Shown: piece after piece, positions 24,446 to 32,704 of the stretch
How positions within the stretch are numbered: the stretch's first letter is position 1
Layout: every line of letters starts with the position of its first letter
Assembly: GCA_938023075.1 (NCBI GenBank)
Contig: CALHDG010000233.1
Coordinates: 1-37,475, forward strand
DNA: 37,475 bases
Source: an uncultured Chitinophagales bacterium
GTDB taxonomy: Bacteria; Bacteroidota; Bacteroidia; Chitinophagales; JAHDHT01
Direction: 5' to 3'
Notes under the pieces: model-generated
Database searches by the model: none
What the model was told of the DNA's origin: nothing
The model's input: only the letters and a program-made list of their open reading frames with translations
Made by a program: the position numbers and the translations under genes

Positions 24446-26543
24446 ACAACTGTATCCGTTTTCGCTCAATATCAACATCGGTAACTTTCACTTTCACGGC
24501 TTGGTCTAATTTCAATACCTCTGCCGGGTCGTTAATAAAGCGGTCAATAATTTGTGATTTATGAATTAAGCCATTCTCTTTAATCCCAATATCTACAAAA
24601 GCACCAAATTTAGTCAAGTTGGTTACTTTACCATTTAATACCATACCATTTTTTAAATCAGAAATGGTTCTGATGGTCTCATCAAACTGAATAGCTTTAG
24701 CCGCTCCCCTGGGGTCTAAACCCGGTTTGTTCAACTCACTTACAATATCGTTTAAAGTAGGAAGTCCGACTTTTTCATTTACAAAAACTTTTAAGTTAAG
24801 GGCTTCTGTAAGGGCTTTATCACCAATTAAATCTTTAATCGCACAATTATGTTGCTTCGCCATTTGTTTAACGATTGCATAACTTTCGGGATGAACGGCA
24901 CTAGCATCTAAAGGATTATCGCCAGTTTTAACTCGTAAAAATCCGGCAGATTGTTCATAGGCTTTTGCACCTAAACCTTTTACTTTTAATAAAGCTTTCC
25001 GGTTTTTGAATGCGCCGTTTTCATTTCTGTAAGACACAATATTATCCGCTACTTTCGCTCCTATGCCTGCTACATATTGCAACAAATGTTTGCTGGCGGT
25101 ATTCAAATTTACCCCTACTTCATTAACTGAATACATCACCGTATTATCTAAACTGGCTTTTAATTTATCTTGTGCTACATCATGCTGATATTGCCCGACT
25201 CCAATACTTTTTGCATCAATTTTTACCAACTCTGCCAAAGGGTCCATTAAGCGGCGACCAATAGAAATGGAGCCTCTTACTGTGGCATCCAAGTCAGGAA
25301 ACTCCTCCCGTCCATTTGCCGAAGCTGAATAAATAGAGGCACCGGCTTCACTAATTAAATACACTTCTATGTTTAAATTTTTTGGTAAGATGCTTTTGAT
25401 GAATTGCTCCGTTTCTCTTCCTGCAGTTCCATTACCAATAGCAATAGCTTCTATTTGATGTTGCTGCAATAAATTTAAAACAATATGGCTGGCTTTCTGC
25501 TTTTGGTTTTGTGGCGGATGTGGAAATATAGCCGTATGAAAAAGTAAATCGCCTTGTGGGTTTAAACCGACCAATTTGCAACCCGTTCTATAACCCGGAT
25601 CTAATGCCATCACCTTTTTGGCACCTAAAGGTGCAGCCATCAACAATTGCTTTAAGTTGTTCGAAAATATACTAATCGCTTCATCGTCGGCTTTGGCTTT
25701 GGCATCCTTGCGTAGTTCGGTTTCTAAACTGGGGCTTAGTAATCTTTTATAAGCATCTTTAATTGCTGTTTCAATTTGTTCGGCAGCCGAACCCTCACTT
25801 TTAATAAAAATATGCTGTAGTTTTTGATTGGCTTCTTCTACATCAACTTCAATTTTAAGTTTTAAAAAACCTTCTTTTTCAGCCCTTAAAATGGCTAATA
25901 AACGATGGCTGGGTAAACGTTTTACGGGTTGGCTAAACTCAAAATAGTCTTTATATTTCTGTGCTTCCGCCTTTTTCTTTGTCACTACTTTGGCTTGCAG
26001 TACGGCTGTTTTTTGAAACAACTTTCGTAAAAGATTTCTTGCATAAGCATGTTCACTAACCCATTCTGCTATAATGTCGCGTGCACCTTGTAGTGCCTCC
26101 TCTTCAGTTAACTTACCTTTCGCAAAACGAAATGCCTGATGCCTAACATTGTCTTGCTTTTGCGCCATAATTATTTTTGCCAAGGGTTCTAAACCTTGCT
26201 CTCTCGCTTTGCTTGCCCGCGTTTTTCTTTTAGGTTTGTAAGGCAAATACAAATCTTCTAACAGCTTGCCATCATAACAGTTTTTTATTTTATTCAACAA
26301 GGCTTCATTATCGACCCCTTGCTCTTTTAAGCTTTCTAAAATGCTTTGTTTTCTTTTGGCTAAATCCAGTAATTTTTTATGTGCGGTAGCAATCTGCTCA
26401 ATAGCTACTTCATTTAAACTACCCGTAGCTTCTTTCCGGTAGCGCGCTATAAAAGGAATGGTGCCGCCCTCTTGCAATAGCTTAACCACTGCCTGCACCC
26501 CCGCCAAGGGTAAGTTTAATTGTTTAGAAATTAATTGCTCCAA
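24432..26543 (-). CDS. tex: Tex-family transcription accessory / RNA-binding protein
   Basis: 703 residues with the Tex order. First comes an N-terminal helical Tex domain (ISKQLNLPLAGVQAVVKLLQEGGTIPFIARYRKE, then EDLYLPYKPKRKTRA), then the YqgF/RNase H-like fold (MALDPGYRTGCKLVG near 317). A helix-hairpin-helix pair follows (LQYVAGIGAKVADNIVSYR, KALLKVKGLGAKAYEQSAGFLRV), and a C-terminal S1 domain lies at about 630-703 (NGMVLNGKVTNLTKFGAFVDIG, GLIHKSQI). Tex interacts with RNA polymerase and nucleic acid and affects gene expression and stress survival. It ends right after the S1 domain, without the longer tail of enterobacterial homologues. Monocistronic. Confidence 0.95.
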   Translation of the reverse strand: MEQLISKQLNLPLAGVQAVVKLLQEGGTIPFIARYRKEATGSLNEVAIEQIATAHKKLLDLAKRKQSILESLKEQGVDNEALLNKIKNCYDGKLLEDLYLPYKPKRKTRASKAREQGLEPLAKIIMAQKQDNVRHQAFRFAKGKLTEEEALQGARDIIAEWVSEHAYARNLLRKLFQKTAVLQAKVVTKKKAEAQKYKDYFEFSQPVKRLPSHRLLAILRAEKEGFLKLKIEVDVEEANQKLQHIFIKSEGSAAEQIETAIKDAYKRLLSPSLETELRKDAKAKADDEAISIFSNNLKQLLMAAPLGAKKVMALDPGYRTGCKLVGLNPQGDLLFHTAIFPHPPQNQKQKASHIVLNLLQQHQIEAIAIGNGTAGRETEQFIKSILPKNLNIEVYLISEAGASIYSASANGREEFPDLDATVRGSISIGRRLMDPLAELVKIDAKSIGVGQYQHDVAQDKLKASLDNTVMYSVNEVGVNLNTASKHLLQYVAGIGAKVADNIVSYRNENGAFKNRKALLKVKGLGAKAYEQSAGFLRVKTGDNPLDASAVHPESYAIVKQMAKQHNCAIKDLIGDKALTEALNLKVFVNEKVGLPTLNDIVSELNKPGLDPRGAAKAIQFDETIRTISDLKNGMVLNGKVTNLTKFGAFVDIGIKENGLIHKSQIIDRFINDPAEVLKLDQAVKVKVTDVDIERKRIQLSMRF

Positions 26544-26755
26544 CTAGTTAGCTTCATTTTTTTTCGTTCAAAATTAGAGAATAGATGCCAGCTTACAAAG
26601 CGTATTGATCAACTTCGGTTGAAGATGTAGGAGATACTGGATAAAATGCTTCATTGCTCTAAGCAATTTTCCAGCATAACAGTCTTGTCATGCTGAAATC
26701 TGTGCTCGATTCGGTTCGATCCTGAATCTGTATACTTGTTTAGGTTGTATTTTGA

Positions 26756-27008
26756 GACAAGTTTATCTATACCATAAAGTAGTTGACACTAAAGCATTAA
26801 TATTTTTTGAAGCAAAACTTTTGAGCATTATAATAACTTTGGGTCCCGCTTTCCGCTCAAATGCAATTGCTTGGCTGCAAATGCTGCGCTGCAAAATTGC
26901 ATAACCGCTGCAATCGGGGCTAGTTTGCAAACTTCGGTTCTTCGTAGAAAGAAAAAAAACCGTGACAATTGAAAACAAGAAAGTATCAAGCACTTTGATC
27001 AACTTGTC
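26756..27008 (-). mobile_element. Structured TIR element, complete copy C
   Basis: Ends GACAAGTTTATC (26756) and GATCAACTTGTC (27008), the terminal inverted repeats of the family. The core on the minus strand runs TAGCCCCGATTGCAGCGG to GAGCGGAAAGCGGGAC (26843-26922), with inner arms ATGCAATT (26895-26902, minus) and AATTGCAT (26861-26868). The inner stem differs from copy B by compensated changes. The flanks (ATTTTGA and ATTTTAA) could be a decayed target duplication. It lies between divergent genes, so it is not simply a terminator; the rest of 26544-27160 is AT-rich without a gene. Confidence 0.82.
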
Positions 27009-27160
27009 AATTTTAAACATATTTTTTGTTTTTTCATCTACACCTTAATGTAGAGTCATATGGATCAACTAAATTTTCTGTACTATAACTTTTTTAATAT
27101 TAAAAACCACCAATTTTAATGGTATACTTGCACCAGTAAAATTGAACAGTCTTTATATAA

Positions 27161-28324
27161 ATGAACCTAAGCTATTGGGAGTGGCATAGCTACTTTAAAC
27201 ATATTGACATTATAGTAATTGGAAGTGGTATTGTAGGCTTAAGTGCAGCAATACATTTAAAAACCAATAAGCCTGATTTACAAGTAACCGTAGTAGAACG
27301 AGGTATACTACCTAGTGGTGCCAGCACCCGAAATGCCGGCTTCGCTTGCTTTGGTAGTGTTTCCGAATTGTTAGATGACTTAAGCCACCAACCCGAAGCA
27401 GTAGTGTTCAATTTGTTAGAAAAACGATGGAAAGGTTTGCAAAAGATGAAAAACGATTTAGGTGTAGACAATATACATTATCAAGCCCTTGGTGCTTATG
27501 AGCTTTTTAAAAACTCAGATGATGCTTTATTTGAACAGTGCCTTGAAAAAATAGACTTTCTCAATACAATGATTAAAGATATTACCGGTGAACAACAAAC
27601 CTTTAGTCTGCGGAATAAAGAAATTCAAACTTTTGGTTTTCAAAAAATTAAACACCTAATTTATAACAAAAGCGAGGGACAAATTGATACCGGTGCAATG
27701 ATGAAAGCACTGCTACAAAAAGCCAAAACTTTGGGTATTGAAATTTTGAATGGCATTACCATTACTAACATACAGCAAGAAGAAAAATTTGTGCTGTTAA
27801 AAACCGCCAATAATTGGAACATAAAAATTGCTAAAGTTTTAATTGCTACAAATGGTTTCACAAAAAAATTATTGCCACAATTGGAGCTTCAGCCTGCCCG
27901 TAATCAGGTTTTGATTACCAAGCCTATACCAAATTTATTGTTAAAAGGTTGCTTTCATTACAATAGAGGGTATGTTTATTTCAGAAATATTCATAACCGG
28001 ATTTTGCTGGGTGGTGGTAGAAATATAAATCCAAAACAAGAACAAACCGATGCTTTTGGAACTACAGAAGACATACAACAATATTTAATCAATTTATTAA
28101 AAACACATTTTTTACCCAATCAATCTTTCGAAATTGACAGATGGTGGAGTGGCATTTTAGGTGTTGGTAGTAGCAAAGCAACCAAAACACCCGAAACACC
28201 CAAAACACCCATTGTAAAAAAACTATCAGATAAAATAGCGGTAGCTATCCGGTTAGGAGGCATGGGTGTTGCTATTGGCATGCTGGTTGGTGAAGAAGGA
28301 GCGGCATTACTATTAGAAAATTAG
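27161..28324 (+). CDS. FAD-dependent oxidoreductase, DAO/DadA-like
   Basis: 387 residues. The N-terminal dinucleotide fold IDIIVIGSGIVGLSAA places GxGxxG at Gly21-Gly23-Gly26, followed by the acidic end of strand 2 (VTVVERG) and the flavin-contact stretch LPSGASTRNAGFACFG. The C-terminal part returns to the FAD site with GILGVGSSKA, then RLGGMGVAIGMLVGEEGA. The fold is that of D-amino acid and glycine oxidases or dehydrogenases that deaminate or demethylate amines; the substrate is not readable. An unusual Thr/Pro stretch (TKTPETPKTP, about 343-352) sits between them as a loop. Isolated gene with repeated elements on both sides. Confidence 0.85.
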   Translation: MNLSYWEWHSYFKHIDIIVIGSGIVGLSAAIHLKTNKPDLQVTVVERGILPSGASTRNAGFACFGSVSELLDDLSHQPEAVVFNLLEKRWKGLQKMKNDLGVDNIHYQALGAYELFKNSDDALFEQCLEKIDFLNTMIKDITGEQQTFSLRNKEIQTFGFQKIKHLIYNKSEGQIDTGAMMKALLQKAKTLGIEILNGITITNIQQEEKFVLLKTANNWNIKIAKVLIATNGFTKKLLPQLELQPARNQVLITKPIPNLLLKGCFHYNRGYVYFRNIHNRILLGGGRNINPKQEQTDAFGTTEDIQQYLINLLKTHFLPNQSFEIDRWWSGILGVGSSKATKTPETPKTPIVKKLSDKIAVAIRLGGMGVAIGMLVGEEGAALLLEN

Positions 28325-28384
28325 TTTTTTTTGCGTTAAAATAAATAGAAGCGAAACCGATAAACACGCAGAAACTGTTGGTCC

Positions 28385-28450
28385 CGCTTTATGCTCAAAT
28401 ACCATTTTGCAAAACGTTTCAATGTCTGGCTAAAATGGAATAACAAGCTA
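28385..28450 (-). repeat. Structured element, degenerate core (copy G)
   Basis: On the minus strand this reads CATTTTAG, then GCAAAATGGTATTTGAGCATAAAGCGGGACC, matching the 3' half of the core. The 5' AGCCCC half has been lost. It lies 110 bp from complete copy A, so two elements landed in one convergent gap (28325-28841). Confidence 0.55.
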
Positions 28451-28453
28451 TCA

Positions 28454-28468
28454 AGACCTGACAGGTCT
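28454..28468. repeat. Short palindrome AGACCTG-A-CAGGTCT
   Basis: Perfect 7-bp arms around one A. The ACCTGACAGGT word is a frequent dispersed palindrome in Bacteroidota intergenic DNA; no function is visible here. Confidence 0.5.
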
Positions 28469-28560
28469 AAGGGCTACCATTGAAACCATTTGCTTTTTAG
28501 GTGGCACTTCATTTTACGAAGGGTCTGGAGTTCTGAGCAGCTATAAACAAGTAGATATTT

Positions 28561-28811
28561 GACAAGTTTATCAAAGTAGTTGATACTTTTCTGTTTTTGA
28601 TTGTTGGTGTTTTTTGTCTTGCTACGAAGCACCAACTTTTTTAAACTAGCCCCGATTGCAGCGGTTATGCCATTTCGAGCGGCTTTGAAGCGCAGGCAAA
28701 TGGCATTTGAGCGGAAAGCGGGACCACCGTTATTATCATGCTGCAAGGTTTCGCTTCAAAAAAAAATTATTGCAATAGTTTCAACTACTTTGTTGTTTAA
28801 ATAGACTTGTC
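28561..28811 (+). mobile_element. Structured TIR element, complete copy A
   Basis: 251 bp, starting GACAAGTTTATCAAAGTAG and ending in the inverse ...ACTTGTC. The core at 28648-28724 has outer arms CCCG and CGGG and inner arms ATGCCATTT (28667-28675) and AAATGGCAT (28698-28706). A 7-base insertion is present in the right terminal repeat only, as in copy B, giving the element a fixed polarity relative to the core. Located between convergent genes. Confidence 0.85.
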
Positions 28812-28841
28812 AAAGATTTTGATGAAACATTGTCAAAATTA

Positions 28842-29732
28842 TTATCCTAATTTTTTCTTCCAATAACGGAGTAAACCGGCAACTGCCATAAACGAAGGAT
28901 TGGAGGTTTCATAAATATCTAAATCGGTTTGACTAGCTCCTTTTTCCAGGAGCAAGGTTTTTACAAATTCATTAAATGGCTGCACTATTTCTTGTACTGT
29001 AGCTCCTTTTTCATAGTAAGGTTTTATAAATTGAGCATAGGCTTTCAGCATAAATTGCAGCTTTTCCATATGTGGTACACAGTCTGTAATTTTGCCACCA
29101 TGCGTAAGGTAATAAGTATCAATTTCTTTAATTGCCGTAATTTTATTGATGGAGGCTAACCAATCTTCTATATGAATGTCAGGTGGTGGGCAGGGCGGCA
29201 CCACCGGACCGCTTTCAATACAAATTCCAGCAACATCACCGGTAAATAAAATATGGTTCAACTGCCAGGCAACATGATGTTTGGCATGCCCAGGTGAATA
29301 GATGGCTTTAAAAGTATGTTCACCTATAGTTAACTGCATGTCATCTTCAACAGTGGTTAATTTTTCTGCAGCTATTGGTTTAAGGGTTCCCCAAAGTTGA
29401 TCCATCATATCTCCATACAATATTTTGGCAGAGGCTAATAATTTTGACGGGTCGTGCATATGCTTATAACCCAATGGGTGCAAGTAAATTTGTGCTCCTT
29501 GTTCGGCAAAATACCAGGCAGCTCCGCCATGGTCTAAGTGAATATGCGTTAGCAATACATGCTTTACATCTTGAATTTGATATCCACACCGTTGTATACC
29601 CGCTTCTAAAGATTGAATGGTTGAATGCGGACCGGATTCAACAATTACCGGACCTTCGGTAGTTTCAATCAAAAATGAAGAAATGGCAAACAGGTTAGTA
29701 TTACAATCTAAAGGGATTTCGTGTACGTTCAT
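28842..29732 (-). CDS. Metallo-beta-lactamase-fold hydrolase
   Basis: 296 residues. The zinc motif HIHLDHGG gives His63, His65, Asp67 and His68. Further ligands are expected in YSPGHAKHHVAW and in FTGDVAG. The last fold His is probably in YLTHGGKI. The C-terminal third is helical (MLKAYAQFIKPYYEKGATVQEIVQPFNEF), as in proteins of the glyoxalase II-like group. The substrate may be a thioester or lactone, but this is not determined. It lies 60 bp downstream of aroC on the same strand; the gap contains an arm scrap of the repeated element (GTTTCGCTTC plus A-run), so co-transcription is only possible. Confidence 0.87.
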   Translation of the reverse strand: MNVHEIPLDCNTNLFAISSFLIETTEGPVIVESGPHSTIQSLEAGIQRCGYQIQDVKHVLLTHIHLDHGGAAWYFAEQGAQIYLHPLGYKHMHDPSKLLASAKILYGDMMDQLWGTLKPIAAEKLTTVEDDMQLTIGEHTFKAIYSPGHAKHHVAWQLNHILFTGDVAGICIESGPVVPPCPPPDIHIEDWLASINKITAIKEIDTYYLTHGGKITDCVPHMEKLQFMLKAYAQFIKPYYEKGATVQEIVQPFNEFVKTLLLEKGASQTDLDIYETSNPSFMAVAGLLRYWKKKLG

Positions 29733-29792
29733 TGTTTGAAATTATTTTGTCCGTTTCGCTTCAAAAAAAAATGATGATATGGATGTTTGTAA

Positions 29793-30878
29793 CTAATTGT
29801 CAATTTGATCTGACCGGGATCGTAAATAATGATCTGCTAAAACCAAAGCCGCCATAGCCTCCACAATGGGTACAGCTCGTGGAACCACGCAAGGGTCGTG
29901 CCTGCCTTTACCTTTAACAGTAACCTCGTTGCCGGCGGTGTTTATACTTTGTTGATCGCGCATAACCGTTGCCACCGGTTTAAAAGCAACGTTAAAATAA
30001 ATATCCATCCCATTACTGATGCCGCCTTGTATGCCACCTGAATAATTAGTCTGTGTAGTAACCTTGCCCGATTGATTTTCAAAAATATCGTTGTGGCTTA
30101 AACCATTCATAGCGGCTGCCGCAAAACCACTGCCATATTCAAAACCCTTAACTGCATTAATGCTTAGCATTGCCTTTGCTAAATCAGCTTGTAATTTGTC
30201 AAATACCGGTTGCCCTAAACCTACCGGCGTACCTTCAATTACGCATTGTATGATGCCGCCAATGGTATCTCCTTTTTTACGCGTTTCATCTATTAAAGCA
30301 ATCATTTTTTGCGCCATTTCCAAATTAGGGCAGCGAACAATGTTTTGTTCTGTTTGAGTAAAATCTAACTCTTGGTATGGGCTTTCTAATTTTAAATGAC
30401 CAACTTGTTGAACAAAGGCATGAATGCGTACACCTACCTTGGTCAGCATCAGTTTGGCAATAGCCCCTGCGGCAACTCTCGCAGCCGTTTCTCTGGCAGA
30501 GGATCGTCCACCGCCACGGTAGTCTCTTAATCCAAATTTCTCTTGCCAAGTAAAATCGGCATGAGAAGGTCTGTAACTATCTTTGATATGACTGTAGTCT
30601 TTACTTTTTTGATCTTTGTTGTGAATGATTAAATGAATGGGGGTTCCGGTGGTTTTGCCCTCAAAAGTACCCGATAAAATATGGACTTCATCCGGTTCTT
30701 TACGCTGTGTCGTAATTTTTGATTGACCAGGTTTACGCCTTTGAAGTTCTTCATTAATAAAATCTTCATCTATTACTAAACCTGCCGGACAACCATCTAC
30801 AATTACGCCAATGGCTTTTCCATGTGATTCGCCATAGGTATGAATTTTAAACAACTGCCCAAATGTACTGCCTGCCAT
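29793..30878 (-). CDS. aroC: Chorismate synthase
   Basis: Makes chorismate from 5-enolpyruvylshikimate 3-phosphate using reduced FMN, the last shared step to aromatic amino acids. 361 residues, full length. The signatures are [20 protein letters not shown] at the N-terminus, [20 protein letters not shown] in the middle and the [19 protein letters not shown] segment. The C-terminal [25 protein letters not shown] is the conserved end block. The other aro genes are not here. No terminator is apparent directly after it, which leaves read-through into the MBL-fold gene possible. Confidence 0.97.
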   Translation of the reverse strand: MAGSTFGQLFKIHTYGESHGKAIGVIVDGCPAGLVIDEDFINEELQRRKPGQSKITTQRKEPDEVHILSGTFEGKTTGTPIHLIIHNKDQKSKDYSHIKDSYRPSHADFTWQEKFGLRDYRGGGRSSARETAARVAAGAIAKLMLTKVGVRIHAFVQQVGHLKLESPYQELDFTQTEQNIVRCPNLEMAQKMIALIDETRKKGDTIGGIIQCVIEGTPVGLGQPVFDKLQADLAKAMLSINAVKGFEYGSGFAAAAMNGLSHNDIFENQSGKVTTQTNYSGGIQGGISNGMDIYFNVAFKPVATVMRDQQSINTAGNEVTVKGKGRHDPCVVPRAVPIVEAMAALVLADHYLRSRSDQIDN

Positions 30879-30966
30879 ATACGCTGCAAGCTATATACTT
30901 TATCTTGAAAAAGCAATATGGTTTTGGATGTTTGAATAAACTAATTACGACTTGCTTCAAAACACA

Positions 30967-30998
30967 CAACAAAAAAAGGATGCCAACCGACATCCTTT
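30967..30998 (-). terminator. Intrinsic terminator for the 31051-31644 gene
   Basis: On the minus strand AAAGGATG pairs with CATCCTTT (30991-30998 and 30975-30982 in plus coordinates) around an 8-base loop, followed by a T-run. It lies about 50 bp beyond the stop of the outer-membrane gene. Confidence 0.85.
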
Positions 30999-31050
30999 CC
31001 TTTCTAATTTATTTATGAATACAATAATTTAGTTTAAAGCAAAGTGGAGA

Positions 31051-31644
31051 TTAGAAACCCCAACCCAACGAAATACCGGTCTTTCCAAATTCAATACCGT
31101 TGGCATCAAAAGTTGGGGTATAGTTAAATCTAAAAATAATCCCTTTTCTAATGGGCTTAAAACGATAGCCAATATTTAAAAATGCCTGACCATTAAACGC
31201 GTCGTTGTTTTGTTCTAAAATAGTGGTAAAGCCTACACCGGTTTCTAAACTGTGGCGACGTTTGCCAAATAAATAATTGATTTCGGCTGGTATGGTTAAG
31301 GCATCATAGGTCACTTGATTTTCAGTACCTCTGTTGTATTCAAACTCGGTAGCACCAATACCTACTCGCATACCTAAGCCATTGCGACCATTGCTGAAGC
31401 GCGAATCAAAATTGATGGATCTGCCAATACCATTACCACGCCACTCTACAAAAATGGCTTTTTGAGGGTTGTCCATTTGGTGTCGTCTATTTTTTCGTTC
31501 TTTACAGTCATCCTTAAAATTATCCCAGCGGCTTTCCCAACTATTTCCTGATCGATTATTCGACGGACCTTTGTCGTTACATTGTGCATTAGCAATAAAA
31601 GCTGCAGATAAAATGATTAAGGAAGTAACAAGCAGTTGTCTCAT
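31051..31644 (-). CDS. Outer-membrane beta-barrel-like exported protein
   Basis: 197 residues. The signal peptide ends in ANAQ (about 20) and is followed by a Arg/Asn/Lys-rich segment (NNRSGNSWESRWDNFKDDCKERKNRRHQMD). The rest is strands of alternating residues: AIFVEWRGNGIGRSINFDSRF, GLGMRVGIGATEFEY, YDALTIPAEINYLFGKRRHSLETGVGFTTI, AFLNIGYRFKPIRKGIIFRFNYTP, ending TGISLGWGF with a C-terminal aromatic. The latter is the pattern recognised by the barrel-assembly machinery. The family is unnamed but common in Bacteroidota. Monocistronic, with a strong terminator. Confidence 0.78.
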   Translation of the reverse strand: MRQLLVTSLIILSAAFIANAQCNDKGPSNNRSGNSWESRWDNFKDDCKERKNRRHQMDNPQKAIFVEWRGNGIGRSINFDSRFSNGRNGLGMRVGIGATEFEYNRGTENQVTYDALTIPAEINYLFGKRRHSLETGVGFTTILEQNNDAFNGQAFLNIGYRFKPIRKGIIFRFNYTPTFDANGIEFGKTGISLGWGF

Positions 31645-32378
31645 AATTATATATTTTTTGTTTTACAATACCACTAAGACGACCACATTATCCCCAAAGT
31701 TTAATCAGGCTTTAAATTTTAACAAAAAAGTTCCCCCAATGGGTGTTTATTTAGAAATAGATAATTCATTAATTATGAATTTTATTGAAAAATACGTAAA
31801 ATTAAACTCTTGTCGTATGCCCGAAAACTTGGTTTAACCCAAATAGCGTTTAATTTTCAAAATGATTTTTGACATACTCATTTTGTTTTTAGAGATGAGG
31901 AGGAAATAAATTGATCAATTTAAAGCAGTTTTTTTTAGACTAACGCAGGCTTAACCGAAGCCAAGTAGAAGCTTAATTTGATGAGTTTTAAACGCAGACA
32001 TAGCTATCAGTTGAGTCGAGTATTTTAACAAAAAGCATGTACTTAACTTGATTCATTGAACTCTCAACAATAAACCAAAATTTGAGCTACATGTAATGGT
32101 TAAATTGGTATTAATTCAAATTTGTTAAAGAGCTTTTATAATAAATGATGAAGTATATCAGAGAATATCAAATCTTATAGATTAGATTGTTTTTTACTTA
32201 ACCTAAAATCGTTTTTTCCAATAATACGTAAACCTCTGCTATCATTTTAAACTTTTTTATGAAGTATTAACAATAATTTTCACTTAAATATAGGTTAAAT
32301 GCAACATTTCGGCACAAAATATGTATTACGATTATTAACTATCCCCAATTTACCTCAATAACTATAGCAAGTTTTTAA
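31645..32378. other. Long intergenic stretch without a recognised gene
   Basis: About 730 bp with no credible coding frame (the longest plus-strand frame is a shadow of the neighbouring gene) and no tRNA-like fold. It ends at a good plus-strand terminator (32380-32402) although no plus-strand gene precedes it. A small RNA in its right part is therefore possible; no clear -33/-7 promoter was found. Confidence 0.4.
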
Positions 32379-32379
32379 G

Positions 32380-32402
32380 AACCGGTGAAATTCCGGTTTT
32401 TT
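32380..32402 (+). terminator. Orphan intrinsic terminator
   Basis: AACCGG (32380-32385) pairs with CCGGTT (32393-32398) around TGAAATT, with a T-run reaching 32402. There is no plus-strand CDS for more than 2 kb upstream, so it may end a small RNA or leader. Confidence 0.6.
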
Positions 32403-32450
32403 AATTTGTTTAAAATGAAATAACAAATTCAACTTTTCTGGTAAAAAATC

Positions 32451-32698
32451 GGACAAGTTTATCAAAGTGGTTGATACTTTCTTGTTTTGAATTGTCATTG
32501 TTTTTTTCTTTCAACGAAGCACCGAAGTTTTTAATATAGCCCCGATTGCAGCGGTTATGCCATTTTGAGTGGCTTTTGCAGCGTTGGCAAATGGCATTTG
32601 AGCGGAAAGCGGGACGGGTGTTCTTATAAAGCCAAATAGTTTCGCTTCAAAAAATATTAAAAAAGTGTGAACTACTTTCTTGTTTAGATAAACTTGTC
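32451..32698 (+). mobile_element. Structured TIR element, complete copy B, with 8-bp target duplication
   Basis: Perfect 12-bp terminal repeats GACAAGTTTATC (32452-32463) and GATAAACTTGTC (32687-32698). Identical octamers AAAAAATC flank it at 32443-32450 and 32699-32706, a direct-repeat signature of transposition. The core at 32538-32615 has outer arms CCCG and CGGG and inner arms ATGCCATTT (32557-32565) and AAATGGCAT (32589-32597). The right duplication covers part of the bestrophin stop codon. No transposase is encoded, so movement would need a partner elsewhere. Confidence 0.88.
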
Positions 32699-32704
32699 AA
32701 AAAA

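Noticed and set aside
26709-26722. GGTTCGATCC, resembling a tRNA T-arm
   Set aside because: No acceptor stem, anticodon arm or CCA-compatible pairing around it; it is part of a dispersed repeat-like stretch.
28601-28804. Small ORF inside element copy A with AFERKAGP, similar in frame to ORFs in copies C and D
   Set aside because: The shared peptide follows from the conserved hairpin core. In copy B the same frame is closed by TGA soon after VMPF, and sequence changes follow base pairing and not codons, so it is not a gene.
28558-28819. Target duplication around element copy A
   Set aside because: The flanks AGATATTT and AGATTTTG are only partly alike and not equally spaced from the ends, so the duplication cannot be claimed.
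31736-31837. 32-codon plus-strand ORF beginning MGVYLEID
   Set aside because: No promoter, no conserved-looking features and very AT-rich; within chance expectation.
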